64,000 nt of DNA from the NCBI GenBank assembly GCA_030490835.1, contig CM059975.1, positions 13,211,579-13,275,578 of the forward strand, given 5' to 3'. The notes below the pieces were generated by a model, which saw only the letters and a program-made list of their open reading frames with translations, ran no database searches and was not told the origin of the DNA. This DNA is from Annona cherimola (Eukaryota; Streptophyta; Magnoliopsida; Magnoliales; Annonaceae). Within the stretch, counting starts at the first letter, position 1. The number at the start of each line of letters is the position of its first letter. Made by a program: the position numbers and the translations under genes. Positions 11,771-23,532 of the stretch are shown piece after piece.

Positions 11771-12396
11771 TTTGATTTCGATAACACAAATCACAAAATA
11801 TTTTCTTTCTCATTTCCTATCATATCTAGAATTCCTACCAAAATCAACATTACCGAACATACCATGAAGGAAAGGAGGGATAGCTGCTGTGGATTTGCAT
11901 AATGGTTGTGCATTGTTGGATCCCATGATGAGAAGTTGGAGGGACTAGTAGGGGCAGTCAATTGGAATAGGCTCTTTGACAAGGAGTGGGGGAAGATGGG
12001 AGCATTTTTGTCATTTAAAAATATTTAACATAGTAAATTGACGGCATGAGTATAAGTAAGATTTTAAATAAAATATGTGAATATAAGAGAAAACTTTAAA
12101 AATTCATGAGTATTTATGATTGCCCTTACCTCTATTATATTATATCACTCTTCACTTTTTAAAATTTATTTTCTTGTTTATTTTACGTCTGTATCAAACA
12201 GACTCTTGACGATAAAAAAAGAATAGAAGTTTTGGGGTTTAAATTCTCAGAGCTGCTTCATTTATCCCTGGTTTCGCTGTATAACTAGAGCCCAATGAAT
12301 ATATGGATATGAGAATGGAGAAGATGGCCTTGGCCAGTACTTGCCTATCAAGCTTGTGGTGGCTCCAAAAAGGAGAACACTTCAATTGGTTAATAT

Positions 12397-12455
12397 TCAT
12401 TAGGTTGGCTATATGTCAAAAAAAAAAAAAAAAAAAAAAAAATCATTAGGTTGGC
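12397..12455 (+). mobile_element. Minimal poly(A) retroposon with 13-bp target duplication
   Basis: The 13-bp sequence TCATTAGGTTGGC occurs at 12397-12409 and again at 12443-12455. Between the copies lie only eight bases (TATATGTC) and 25 A. A direct repeat flanking a 3' poly(A) is the footprint of LINE-type target-primed insertion, here truncated almost completely. The source transcript cannot be identified from eight bases. Confidence 0.7.
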
Positions 12456-12944
12456 GATTGCTAGGGACTGAGGCAGAGATCAGCCCTCCTCCTCAGCCTT
12501 TTAATGGCCAATGTCGGGCTTTCCTGGCCCATTCATTATTAGCTGTTTTCTCTCGATATCTCTTTTCCTCCGTGTCAAGAAATGCCCGTGCATTTATATT
12601 AAGCATGAAGTCAACTTTATTGGGGACTATCCTGTTGTGAACTCAAACATCCATCGAGGTTATAAAAAGATTTTCAAAAAAATATTTTTAAAAAATAGGA
12701 TTTTGCACCTTGATGCATAGATGACTCTGTTTAAATGTTGTAACTTAACGGAGTTAACATAGATGCAAAAAAAAATAATTTAGAGTATCGGAATTAATAC
12801 GGAAGAATAAAATGAGTTGGTATAAATGCAAATAATTTAGTTTTAGATTGGCATGTATGTAAATAATCCTTTTTCTTTTTTTCATTTTCTTAATGAGTAC
12901 TTTTTTGATGCCTTGTCTTAAAACTTTGAAGGTTGCACTTTTCC

Positions 12945-13300
12945 CAGGCAATTTGCGTATTAGTATTTTTAGACCATATGAAATTTAGTTCTTTACATTT
13001 TAGAACCAAAATACCCTTTGCATTTTAAATCATATGAAGTCTAGTTTAAACCCATAGCCCTCAAGGTACTTTTGATATTTAAAAACACTGTTAGAATTTA
13101 GGCTTGCATATTAGCATTTTAATCATTGTGAAATTTGGTTTTAAAATGCAAAAGGATATTTTGGACATTTTATAAGATTTTAATGACATTTTTTAACATT
13201 GTTAGGGCTAAGGATCTAAAATGCAAAGAACCAAGTTTCACAGAATTTAAAATGCTAATACACAAATTTCGGGGCTTAAAATGCAAATACACATAGTTGA
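12945..13300. repeat. Fold-back repeat with ATGCAAA-type arms
   Basis: The left arm (GCAATTTGCGTATTAG...ATATGAAATTTAGTTCTTT) pairs with the right arm (AAAGAACCAAGTTTCAC...CTAATACACAAATTTC...ATGCAAAT). The middle contains TTTTAAAATGCAAAAGGATA-type inner repeats. No coding capacity; probably a MITE. Confidence 0.55.
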
Positions 13301-13499
13301 AAATTTACAATGGCTGAAATACCTCTGTATTTAAAAATTCAAAATAAATACATGCACATATTTCAAAATAGTAAAACTTAGTTTATAAATTAAATATAAC
13401 TAGCTTAACATGTTCATAAAAAATTTTAAAAATAAAGAAATATTTTTGTACCAGTCTGAAATCCAGGAAGACTGTTGTGCATAATGTGCTTCTAGGTTA

Positions 13500-14390
13500 T
13501 TGCTTAAGTAATTGCTCATAAATCCTATATCTATATTTCTAACCAAATACTCCCCTCTGCTAAGGGATTCTTTTTTGCATAAATGGTACTTCGAACTTGA
13601 AATGAGCATGAAGAGATTAACGATACTTCTTTATCTTTCGAGTTTTTCTGTCAGACCAGTCACTCATGATACTCGATCTACACTTAGACCCCCTGATCAA
13701 CGAACTGTCGCTTACTTGAAATTTGGTTGGTGTGATGCTGATCTAGTTAATGACCTATTAGAACTAGAAATAGCTCTGGTGAGGTCTTTATGGGCAGAAA
13801 AGATTGCAGTCCATTTGACAAGAATCGAGCAACATTGCTTCTTTGGTCCGAACCAAGGAATCTGTTCGATATGCTCCAAAATGGAACTTGTTGTATCATT
13901 GAATCAGAGATTTCTTGATGAAAAAGGGGGTGACTTGGGCTTGTCGAAAAAATCGAATCGCTGTTTGAAGAAGATGATGACTCGGGGTTTGTAAAAAAGG
14001 TAAAGGGAAGAGAAAAAGTCCACCTCCTGTATCTGAAAAGGGTAAAGGAGACTTTAGTTCGTAGCATAATGGGTACTCATATAATATGACACTTCGGTTT
14101 CAATCTATTTGATGTGTTCAAAAGGCTCCATGAATTGGAATTTTCCTATTGGGTCAACTCATTTTTGGAGAGGTGGCCTGGTGAAGTGGAGTCTGAGGAT
14201 TATTTTGAGCTCTTCCAATTGATGCTGGCCCATGGACGAGAGGAATATTTCAAAGAACAAGATGAGGATGAGGGGGATGAGGCTGCGCTTCTTTTCTTTT
14301 GAGAGAGCATCGCACAATATTGAGTACGAACCAGATCTTTCAGAGAAAACAACTTTTTTCCATAAGCCTCTCGTTTGGAACCGTCCATTT
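13500..14390 (+). pseudogene. ycf2: Plastid ycf2 fragment in nuclear DNA (NUPT), decayed
   Basis: Successive reading frames follow the C-terminal part of plastid Ycf2. LINPISI opens at 13515, then KWYFELEMSMKRLTILLYLS near 13581-13640. The [16 protein letters not shown] segment near 13735 corresponds to Ycf2's SDLVHGLLEV-ALV, and NQRFLDEK near 13900 to its DQRFLYEK. FDVFKRLHELEFSYW near 14108-14152 corresponds to FDCIERPNELGFPYW. The reading crosses stops (for example after 13991 and near 14087) and shifts frame, and many residues differ, so it cannot make Ycf2. It is an old plastid-to-nucleus transfer. A split fold-back repeat flanks it: CCAGTCTGAAATCC on the left and ATTTCAAACCGTTCTAAG on the right. 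Confidence 0.88.
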
Positions 14391-14909
14391 CAAACCGTTC
14401 TAAGATGATCAGCCGGCTGTATGTATTTTGTATGATGGCGTACAGGCTTCTTCCCATGCGGATGTCCTTTCAACTTTCCAGCCCATGTGGGATATGTCAC
14501 CACATATTCATGCCTTTTACAAAATCTAATCTATTCATGGATTTTAATATTAAATATTAAAGCAGGATTAGATACAATTTTTTATTGATTTCTTATGACG
14601 ATAAAAAGGAAGCTTTACGTTTCTCGTGAAACAGGTTAGACTAGGCATTAAAGAAAATTATAATAAATCGTTCACGAAAGTAATTTCCGGGTGAAATAAT
14701 GTATTGAATGTGTTGGATTCAAAACAGTAAAACTTTTAATAGCTTTTCGTTTTTCGCCTTGTAGCATTTGATTTTTAGATCATGTTAAATTTTAAGACAA
14801 AGAAGGAAAATGGATGGCTTAGCGTGTTCTTTGAACAAATAGCAGGACAAATACAGGGTAAAAGGCAATATTAATCGGTTGCTTATTGGTTAGTTCCACT
14901 TCAATGAAA

Positions 14910-15310
14910 CCTCACTACTATAAAAACCCATCAATATTTCTCACATGGATAAAATCCACTCGTTCACCTTATTCCATATAATTTATTGCTATGAAAACTC
15001 TGTTAATTTGTCTAATATTATGGTGCACAAGCTCCATCTAAAAATGCATAAAATTAATATAAAAGATGGTTTAAAGTTAAATATCAATTTTTAGTCATAT
15101 TTTCAACATCTAAACTATCTAAAATATTATTATTATATAAATAAATAATTCAATAATTTATCGTTATATTCCAATGCATATGTGAATCTCATAATTTAGC
15201 TATGAATATATTTTTTAAAAAACAGATATGGCCCAAGAACACTTTTAATTTAGATAAAACTTAGTCTCTTAACTAAATAAACGATATTAAATATAATAGA
15301 TAAAATTTAT
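14910..15310. repeat. Palindromic AT-rich repeat family, copy A (partial)
   Basis: Contains the family core TAAAATTAATATAAAA...TTAAATATCAATTTTTAG...CATCTAAACTATCTAAAATAT and the downstream arm AATAAACGATATTAAATATAAT. Related copies lie at about 16.1, 19.2, 19.8, 22.5 and 34.2 kb. Borders are approximate. Confidence 0.5.
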
Positions 15311-16129
15311 TACACATCAATGATTGAGGTAAGAGAGAAAGTGAGTTGGGATTGGAAAAAAAAAAGTATTTAAAAAAAAAATGCTGTTAATTTTTGAAAA
15401 TGAAAAAAATGGAAAATAGAGAATTTCATTCCGTCTTAATCCAATTTTCATCCTATCCTAGAGGGGTCAAAACTCAAGCAGCGCGCACATAATAGACTTG
15501 GTAAATATGGCCGGCAACTGGCTCAAATTCATTTGACGAGATTGGAAGAGGCGACTGCGTTGTGAACTCGAAAATAAGACCAGTCCAATGTCCTTCTTCT
15601 TATTATTTTCACGATTTTTTAGAGCGCACGTGCGCCAATTGTTTGTGTTTGCTTTCATGTCAGCCTACGACTGCAACTGCTACCCTTTCGACTTCTTCTT
15701 TCTTTCCATCTCGCCAACCGGCCCAAGTCTCGACATGTTTAAATAGTCAGAAACACGCGCGAATTTTCTTTCCTTCGTGACCAAGTCTCCACATGTCTAA
15801 ATAGTCCGAAACACGCATGAATGTCTTATGAGTTTTAAACCACAAATCATTTTCACTTCATCGTTTTCCACCGTTCAAGTCTCTTTCAAACCATATTCTT
15901 AGATTAAATTTATATCTAGCATGAGAAATAATGATATATATTGACAACGAGTAAATTTGTATTAGAAATTGAAAAAACTGTATTGAGAATTAAAAAATTA
16001 TCTTGAAAATGATGATATAGATTCAATTTAAGAACCTTGTATGGTTACCAGCCTTACAAAGCATATAACAATGACACAAAGCAAATGTGCCAAAAACTTT
16101 CTCTATTTTTTTTTTTCTGGCCATTGTTA
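15311..16129. other. Intergenic stretch
   Basis: No gene recognised. A direct repeat of about 50 bp (CCAAGTCTC(G/C)ACATGT(T/C)TAAATAGTC.GAAACACGC) occurs at 15722-15760 and 15780-15820. Confidence 0.5.
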
Positions 16130-16565
16130 TGAGATAATGAAAAATTCAATTCATTCATTATCTTTAACATTATTTATTTAATCATAAGTCCAAGTTTTGA
16201 TTTAAATCCAATATATATATAGGCCGTATTTGCTTAAAAATAAGTATATTTATGTGTAAATTAAAAAAAAATACTTATATCCACTCACATATGTATTGAA
16301 ATGTAGTAATACTTTATAGAATTATTTATTCATATAGTAATGATATTTTAGATGGTTTAAATGTTAAAAATACTACTTAAAAATTGATATTTGGCATTAA
16401 ATAATTTTATTATATTGAATTTACATGTTTGTAGAACGAGCCCACACATAGTGATATTAGACAAATAAAATAATTTTTATAGCAATATAAGTGATGCTAA
16501 ACACAATAAATGAAGTGAATTTTTCATAAACTATCAAGATGTTAAAAATTGAAGGAGTTGGATAG
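16130..16565. repeat. Palindromic AT-rich repeat family, copy B
   Basis: The left arm (TTCATTATCTTTAACATTATTTATTTAATCATAAG) and right arm (GATGCTAAACACAATAAATGAAGTGAATTTTTCAT) are mutually complementary. The core has GATATTTTAGATGGTTTAAATG, shared with the other copies. No coding capacity; probably a long-TIR MITE. Confidence 0.55.
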
Positions 16566-17089
16566 AAAGGAGATTGTGGATATGATGCTAATAAATTATC
16601 CATGAGAATAGTTTAAGATATTAGCCAGGAATTGAGGCTGATAAAATGGCATTGGACTGATAGCAACAATCATCCCATCATCTTGAAAACAATAGTAAAT
16701 TAGGTAAGGGTTTCGTCTTTGTCAATGTATTACAAGGGTGTCAAGACGGAGGCTATTCCTAACCTTAACCTTAACTCATTCAAAGCATTACGATTTTAAT
16801 CATTTACAACCTATTTATTAAAAGTTTAACCTTATCTCCAATATGTTTAATATAAACGGATTATATTGTGAGTTGTTAATGGGTTAATAGAACAGGTTGA
16901 ACGGTAAAAAAATAAAAATAATGACATATCTAAACTATAATCCTAAATATCATCAATAAAGGCTTTTAATGCTAACAATCAATTTGAATTTAAATCTTCA
17001 ATTTTCATATATTCTTAACTAGAATGTTGGTTTGATTTCCGATGTCGTCGTAACAACCGAAGCCTCTCATGTGGGCATCGTCGTTTTGA

Positions 17090-17301
17090 GTACTGCAACA
17101 TGCAGTGGTATTAATCTGCTATTTTTATAAAATAGTCCATCTGTAATGAGGGTTTTACAATTTCCTTCCATTGTGGAGGTTTATAATTTCCCTTTGTGGT
17201 GGGAGTTTAGGAAAAAATTTCCTCTATGGTGTGAGGGTGTAAATGTGCTTTATTGTAATATCAAGATGTCATAATGTGGATTCAAATATAAAAAAAAAAA
17301 G
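17090..17301 (+). mobile_element. Degenerate SINE, 3' part
   Basis: The 3' half (GTGTAAATGTGCTTTATTGTAATATCAAGATGTCATAATG, then an A run at 17291-17301) matches the 3' half of the SINE-like copy at 28.9 kb. The pol III promoter boxes are no longer clear. Confidence 0.45.
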
Positions 17302-17375
17302 AATGTTGATTTGATTTAATAATTATGTACAACTTCTAAAATAAACATTCAAAAAATATCAATTGTTTTACTTTA

Positions 17376-17641
17376 GGGTTATAAATGGATTATGTGGGTT
17401 AATGAGTTGAACATATTAGATTATAAGGTGATGGCCAATAAAGTTCAATTCATAACTAACAAATTTATTTAAATGAACTATGTAATTGGCAAGATAAAAG
17501 TGCAAACTCTATTATGTTACAAATTGCATTGAGTTGATCAAGTTATAGGTTAACCTTAATTTAGTTAGACCTTAATCTCATTTGGAGCTACTATTAGGAA
17601 GGTCGATAGTTTGGTTCTTATCTAATCTGCACTTCTAACCT
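17376..17641. mobile_element. hAT-like remnant
   Basis: Starts TAGGGTTATAAATGGATTA and ends in CTAATCTGCACTTCTAA, resembling the TAGGG.TATAAAT ends at 5.9 kb. No matching 8-bp flanks are visible. Confidence 0.35.
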
Positions 17642-18137
17642 TTATTAATTGCTTAATTTACTATAAAGAGTGAAGCGAAAAATGGTTGCTTATCCAAATA
17701 AGATTTGAATTTATTGTAGTAGTTGCAGAAAAAAGCAAAGAAGCACTTGAAAAAGCATAGCCAGACAAGGCCATAATCTAGTTAAACTTGTCTTTTGTGT
17801 AACTTAGTACATTTTTTAACACATTTTTTAATGGTGCTATTTACCTTGGATGACGAGACAATTGACATAGAGAAACTCCCTTAGAGGTGTAATGAGTCAA
17901 ATGCCTTTTCCCAATTTCAAACCCTAGACCTCCTATCTTATACACTCTTAACCTACTCAAATAAACCTCTTGTTCATCCAAGTGGCGACCATTTTAAAAT
18001 ATATGGATGATGCTTTGAAACACACTTTGCCAATTGTATTTCAGAATTATTTGTTTGTTAAGAAACAATTCTTCTCTAAATCATAGATATGCATGATTTC
18101 ATTCATAACTCTCATCAAGATCATTTTTAATTATATA

Positions 18138-18991
18138 ATAAAAATAGGAAAATTCTCAAATATACTCACTAATTTTTCTCTTCATTCTTCTTATACCAAT
18201 GAATTTTTAAATATTTCTTTCATACTCCATAATTTTACCCATAATTGCCCCTATACCCACACTGTTAAGCTAAAATACAATGTTAATGACCATCGTGACC
18301 TTGTGAAAATGGCTCCATTTTTTTATAATTTTTTTTATTGAAGAAACAACTCCAATTTTAATCTCTTATAGATTTTTCTCTCGGTCAAAATCCAATACTA
18401 TCACCCTACTCATTGAAAATATAATGGCCCATAATCTCCGGCTGCGCAGGCATTCTCTCCTGTGTCCCCGTTCATCACTGTAGCTTTCCTCTCCTTCGGG
18501 CGCCATCGTTTTCTTCTGGCACAGCAATCCTCTTCTCCACCACCGTCTTCATTCGTTGCGATTCTAGCCTTGCATTGTCTACCTGGGCTTTGGACTCCAT
18601 TGATGTAAATAAAGCTTCCTACTCATTCCCGCACATCTCGACTCTCAACCCTAGTGGAAAATTTCTTAAAAATTAGCCGGTGCTGAGTCTTGCACAGATA
18701 ACCATTAAAGCAAGATGTAGACTGGAAATTGTCGTGCCGGCAAGCAAATTACGATGGTTGGTCACCATCTATCCTGCTATTGCTGGAGAATATTTTCATC
18801 AATGGGCAATTTGGGTGTTTAAAGAATTTTAATAATTAAAAATAAAAATAAATGTAATGGACGGCCGCTAACAGCCTAGATAAATTATGGGTAAAATTTT
18901 TCAGAGTGAAAGAAATATCTAAAAATTCATGAATATAAGAAGAATTATGGACAAAATTTGCAGATATATTTGGAAATTCTCCATAAAAATA
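18138..18991. mobile_element. MULE-like non-autonomous element with 9-bp duplication and GC-rich cargo
   Basis: The element spans 18147-18982, flanked by identical 9-mers ATAAAAATA (18138-18146 and 18983-18991). Its ends are inverted copies for about 100 bp (GGAAAATTCTCAAATATA... against ...TATATTTGGAAATTCTCC). A 9-bp duplication plus long TIRs is the Mutator pattern. The interior, about 18430-18800, is clearly GC-richer, with runs such as CTTCGGGCGCCATCG. It may be captured host DNA, as in Pack-MULEs. I recognise no protein in it. Confidence 0.75.
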
Positions 18992-19199
18992 TTAATATTG
19001 AACATTATAACCATGAGTTTTTTATTCGTCTTCATGATCTCCATTATAAATTAGGCAGAAACTTATAGGCATAACTCCGATTAAACTGAAGCGGGACCCA
19101 TTTGTTACCTATTCACATCGAAATTTGATCCTCACAAAGAGAGAGATTTCTGTATCAATTTACATAAGTACTGTCCAACAGTTGAGGAAATAAGGTGAA

Positions 19200-19760
19200 T
19201 TTGTCGTGTGTAAAATATACTTTAAAATAGGTCATTGAAAAAATATATATACTTGTATTTATATATGTGAGAACCCATTTAATTTAAGCGAATTATAAGT
19301 ATAATGCAATCCGCTAAGATTATACATGTATTAAAATATAATATTACTCTATACAATCATTTATCTATATAAAAACTTATTTTTGATATTTAGATATTGG
19401 AAATAGAATCTTAAAATTGATATTTAATATATGAAAAATATTCAAGTGCAGTCGTACTCTAATATGCTACAAAATAAGGTTTATTTAATTATGAAATTAG
19501 CATCTACCTCACCCATTATATTTAAAATTATTTACTTTAATATCATACTAATTTTCATCCAAATCAAACTTGTGCAGGAGACTCATCTTAAAATGGTATA
19601 AAATTAACGTAATAAAATAGTTTAACATAAATATCAATTTTAGAGTTATATTTTTAATATTCGAACCGTCTAAAATATGATTTTTATATAGATAAATGAT
19701 TGTATAATCTATTATTATATTGTAATACATGTGTGCTCATTATGTAGTGGACTGCTTAGT
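19200..19760. repeat. Palindromic AT-rich repeat family, copy C
   Basis: Contains both orientations of the core (ATTATACATGTATTAAAATATAAT... and ...CGTCTAAAATATGATTTTTATATAG) and CCCATTATATTTAAAATTATTTACTTTAATATCA at its centre. It appears to be two arms or two overlapping copies. Borders are approximate. Confidence 0.45.
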
Positions 19761-19829
19761 AATTCTGATGCAATTTTTATGTATGTAGAAAGTTCTCTGT
19801 GTATATACATATATACACACATGCATATA

Positions 19830-20330
19830 CCGGTTCTATGCAACAAGATTACATAAAAGTGGAGCGACGTAATCTCTTCAAATTTTAAGATTTCAATCAT
19901 CGATAAAAAAATCTAATCCATTTATTGTATTTCACATCATTTATTCAATTAAAAGACCAAGTCTCGTCCAAATCAAATATATGTATAGGTCACATTTTCT
20001 CAAAAATATATATTTATGTATAAATTATAAAAAAAAACTTAAATCCATTGTACATATATTAGAATATAATAGTATTTTATAAAATCATTTATTCACATAG
20101 AAATAATATTTTAAATGGCTTAAATGTTAAAAATACTGTTTTAAAATTAATATTTTAGCATTAAACTATTTTGCTATGTTAATTTTACACATTTATAAAT
20201 AAGACCCATATAAAATGATACTAAACAAATGAGAAAGTTTCAATGATAATATAAATTATGTTAAATACAATGAATAGAATGAATTTTCCATCAACTTTTG
20301 AGATTTTAAATTTAGAGTTAAATATGAAAA
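19830..20330. repeat. Palindromic AT-rich repeat family, copy D
   Basis: Left end GGTTCTATGCAACAAGATTACATAAAAG...TTTAAGATTTCAATCATCG. Right end ATGAATTTTCCATCAACTTTTGAGATTTTAAAT is the inverted counterpart. It shares the core GATTTTAAATGG.TTAAATGTTAAAAATACT with copies B and E. Confidence 0.6.
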
Positions 20331-20578
20331 ATCACATAAAAAAAAAGAAAAGAAAGAAAGTTCACATAAGCGAGCCCGCACTTTAAAAGAGCTTCATCCG
20401 TTGGTGAACAGGAAGCGTGGCGCGGGGGACGACAGCGCTTTCCCGTCCAACGTCCAGGTCCAGCCAGCTGTATGGCTGCTATGGCACCGAACAATGCCAC
20501 CCTGTGAAACACGGGCAGCCAGCTAGGTGCCCGAAGGTTTGTTGGCCGGTCATTTGGGCAGCCCCTCTCCTTTCGTTC

Positions 20579-20585
20579 TATAAAA
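20579..20585 (+). promoter_or_regulatory. TATA box of the AG-peptide gene
   Basis: TATAAAA lies about 105 bases before the ATG at 20690. That implies transcription start near 20610 and an 80-base, C/T-rich leader. The upstream DNA to about 20400 is GC-rich against an AT-rich background. Confidence 0.7.
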
Positions 20586-20689
20586 CCCCCCTTGCTGCTC
20601 CTCTCACCATCCTCCGCCCAAAATCTCAGACCCGGAGTCCAACCCAAACCACCATCCTCCTCCTCCTCCCAATTTCAGGTCAGCGCCCA

Positions 20690-20869
20690 ATGGAGGCTTC
20701 CAAGCTCAGAATCTTCGCATTCCTCCTCATTGCTGTCCTCTTCGCCGTCCTCGACAAGGCGGCGGCTGCCGAGGCTCCTGCTCCCACTCCCACCTCCGAC
20801 GCCGCCGCCTTCGTTCCTGCCATTTTTGCTTCCTTGGCGTGGCTTATCTTCGGTTACTTGTTGTATTAG
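20690..20869 (+). CDS. Arabinogalactan peptide (AG-peptide), GPI-anchored
   Basis: A single-exon gene of 59 residues. Residues 1-26 form a signal peptide (basic MEASKLR, then a hydrophobic core). The mature peptide is about a dozen residues, starting near EAPAPTPTSD, with the Ala/Thr-Pro dipeptides typical of sites for proline hydroxylation and arabinogalactan addition. After SDAAA comes a hydrophobic C-terminal tail of about 19 residues ending LIFGYLLY, which fits a GPI-attachment signal. Family members are proteoglycans of the outer plasma-membrane face and cell wall. The ATG is the first in the leader downstream of the TATA box, and the TAG is at 20867-20869. Length and architecture match plant AG-peptides (about 55-70 residues). 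The specific paralogue cannot be assigned. Confidence 0.9.
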   Translation: MEASKLRIFAFLLIAVLFAVLDKAAAAEAPAPTPTSDAAAFVPAIFASLAWLIFGYLLY

Positions 20870-21440
20870 GAGGTGGAGGACAAGCACATTATATTCCAGC
20901 TGTGTACTCTAGCTACTACTCCCTTTCCGGAGGCATGTGATATAAATATCTATAGAAATTGATATCCCTCCTCTCCCCCTTCTACTGGTGCTGCTGCTGC
21001 GGCCTCTCTTCTGTTCATGGAGATGTGTACCACTGAGGATTTGGCTTTTTTTTATTTATTTATTCCGCTGGTGTATTGTATTTGATTTTGATTTTTTCTT
21101 TTGTTGGGTTTCTAATCTCATTGTTTGGTTGGGTCGGGTTGGCTGGATATGGCATTTATGGCGGTGTTGATGTTATTACTTTTTACTGTAACGAGGAGGG
21201 ATGATTGAGGTGAAATGTCACTGGATTGCAAATGCTCTTGTTGGCGTTTGCTTCTTTACTCTTTTGATTTTTCTGTTCTTCTCTTGTTTGTTGGTGTCTG
21301 CTTCATTTCTAAAGAATGCAAATGGCCAAGTCGCAAGCAGTGAAAAAATGGTGCACATGTTTCCACATGTTGCGTGTACGGATCAGTGGCCGGTGAGACT
21401 ATTCCATCAAGGGACCCGCATTTAAATGAAATTAAATTAA
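20870..21440 (+). other. 3' region of the AG-peptide gene
   Basis: T/G-rich sequence with no open frame of interest, consistent with a 3' UTR. The polyadenylation site cannot be fixed from sequence. Confidence 0.4.
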
Positions 21441-21569
21441 AAACAAAATATCTCGTGCAGCCCGTTGCAAATTTCAACGGCATTGTTTTCGTTATATGTT
21501 TTTCTATCCATTCAAGACACTGATTTGTAATCAATGGGGTGAAGGCTAGCTAATGTATCTTTCTTATCA

Positions 21570-21775
21570 CTTTTCATATTATTTTTTTTATAAGTATTTA
21601 TACATTACAATCTTATTTTTTTTTATAAGTATTCATACCTTACCATCTCAATTGGTATTACAATTTAAATTCTCAAACATTACATTCTTACAATACCATC
21701 TCAACTGATATTACAATTTAAATTCTCAGAAATTCTTACAATTTAAATTCTGAGACATTCTTATAATTTGCTAAT
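21570..21775. repeat. Short tandem and dispersed repeat
   Basis: The phrases ACCATCTCAA(T/C)TG.TATTACAATTTAAATTCTCA and ATTCTTACAATTTAAATTCT recur three to four times. TTTTTATAAGTATT.ATAC.TTAC occurs twice at the left. No coding function. Confidence 0.6.
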
Positions 21776-22489
21776 TATTATCTACTTTTCCTAATATTAT
21801 TTCTAAAATTTCCCACCGGTTTCGTATTATTGGTTTTCATTTCTTAATTTACCTTCAAAATTTTTTTTCAAGATCATGGGTTTTAAAAAAGAACTGTTTG
21901 GATTGGAATAAGATGGCTTTTAGAAATCGGAATTTTAACCATCTTATAACTTTGCATATCATTATCTATTTTGTTTATATCATTACCAACACTTCCTTTC
22001 ATCGCACACACTCGTCCTATTAACTTTGTTGTTTGGTTTGGATCTATTAAAATTAAAAATGATAAATCTTGATAGGGTTAAATTGTGGAGAATGAAATTA
22101 CAATCGATTTTTTTATTGTAACCGAATGGTTTTTTTTTTTTTTTTTAAATAACGAAAAGAGGGAAGCATTTGGAGTGAGACGACTGATTGATTGTAGAAG
22201 ATATTTATTTTTTTTTTATATAAAAAGATATTTATATTTTTGTTTGGCAGGATTCACGCGAAGCAATAGTGGTACATGGATGTTTGGAGAGAGAGAGCTA
22301 TCAACATCATTGCGGGTGGGCCGTTAGTTCACGACCGTTGCATGCCATGTATTAGTCGATACGCAAGCCCTCAAACCTTAGTTTGGTTGGTGGGGGAAGA
22401 AATTTCGTACTCCTCCCTCTGCCTCTCCTTTTCCCTTATTTATTACACTTGTCTGTTTCTTGATATGTAAAAGTAATTGTCTGTTATGT

Positions 22490-23045
22490 AAAAGTTAAAA
22501 ATTATACGGTCTCATTCCATAGAATTGGAGCTTAATAACCTCTTTAAAATTTAAGATTTTAATCAATGATGGAAAATCTAATTTTCTTTTTTATTTAATA
22601 CTATTTATTTATCTAAACGACTAAGTTTTATTCCAATGAAATATGTTTATGAGTCACATTTACATTTGCTAAAAATATATATTCATCTGTAAATTATGAA
22701 AAATGTTTAAATTCATTTATACATGTATTAAAATATAATAATACTTTATAGAATCATTTATTCATGTAGAAGTGATATTTTGAATAGTTTAGATGTCGAA
22801 AATACTACTTTGAAATTGATATTTTAGTATTTTTCATAATTTGCACATGAATATATATATATATATTTCAACAAATATGGCTCATAAATATACTTGATCA
22901 GAATGAAACTTAGTCTTTTAGATAAACAAATGATGTTAAATATAATGAATAAATATAATTATCCATCAAACATCAAAACCTTCAATTTGAAAAGGTTAGA
23001 TAAGATCGCTTTTATGTAATTGGTTACATTAGAAGCGGAATCCAA
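22490..23045. repeat. Palindromic AT-rich repeat family, copy E
   Basis: The best-preserved copy, about 550 bp. The left arm contains CTCTTTAAAATTTAAGATTTTAATCAATGATGGAAAA. The right arm contains the inverted match ATCCATCAAACATCAAAACCTTCAATTTGAAAAGG, ending near GTTACATTAGAAGCGG. The centre holds an (AT)n run at 22852-22865. Non-coding, probably a long-TIR MITE. Confidence 0.6.
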
Positions 23046-23532
23046 AATTATATTTTTCTAAATTATAAATATTTTACTTTTCTAATTATTACTTTTATAT
23101 TCCAATTATCTTTCATTTAATTTGACATCATTCAAGTTTTGTTCCTCAAACACTATGCAATATGCGTCTCGTCAATTTCTGTGGGAATTCTCTTCTTTTT
23201 TCTTTCCTTTTTTTTTTTTTTTTTTGAGTGTGGTTGCGGAACTCTTTTAGTTTGAAGAAAATTCTTACAGAAATACTATAGATTTAATATATATATATAT
23301 ACAAGTTAAAAATATTAAATTATTTGAGAATATATATATATATACAAATTAAAATTTACACATTAAGTTTAATGCATGTATATTTTGATACAATTTTTAT
23401 TTAGGATTTTTTAATGCATACATATTTTTATAAGAGCAAAAATCAGCTATTTGTGTTAGTACATATAGCAATTTTAAGGGCTTACAATACATTATAATAA
23501 GGTCTACGCATAAAAAAAAAAATACCACTTAT

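Noticed and set aside
12413..12640. 75-codon frame starting with a Lys run
   Set aside because: The Lys run is the translated poly(A) of the retroposon, and the rest has no recognisable features.
13512..13994. 160-codon open frame
   Set aside because: It is part of the decayed ycf2 segment. The remainder continues past stops and frame changes, and plastid genes are not expected to be expressed from the nucleus.
20592..20912. 106-codon Ser/Pro-rich frame
   Set aside because: It is a shifted frame over the AG-peptide gene. The 59-residue frame has the signal peptide, Pro motifs and GPI tail.
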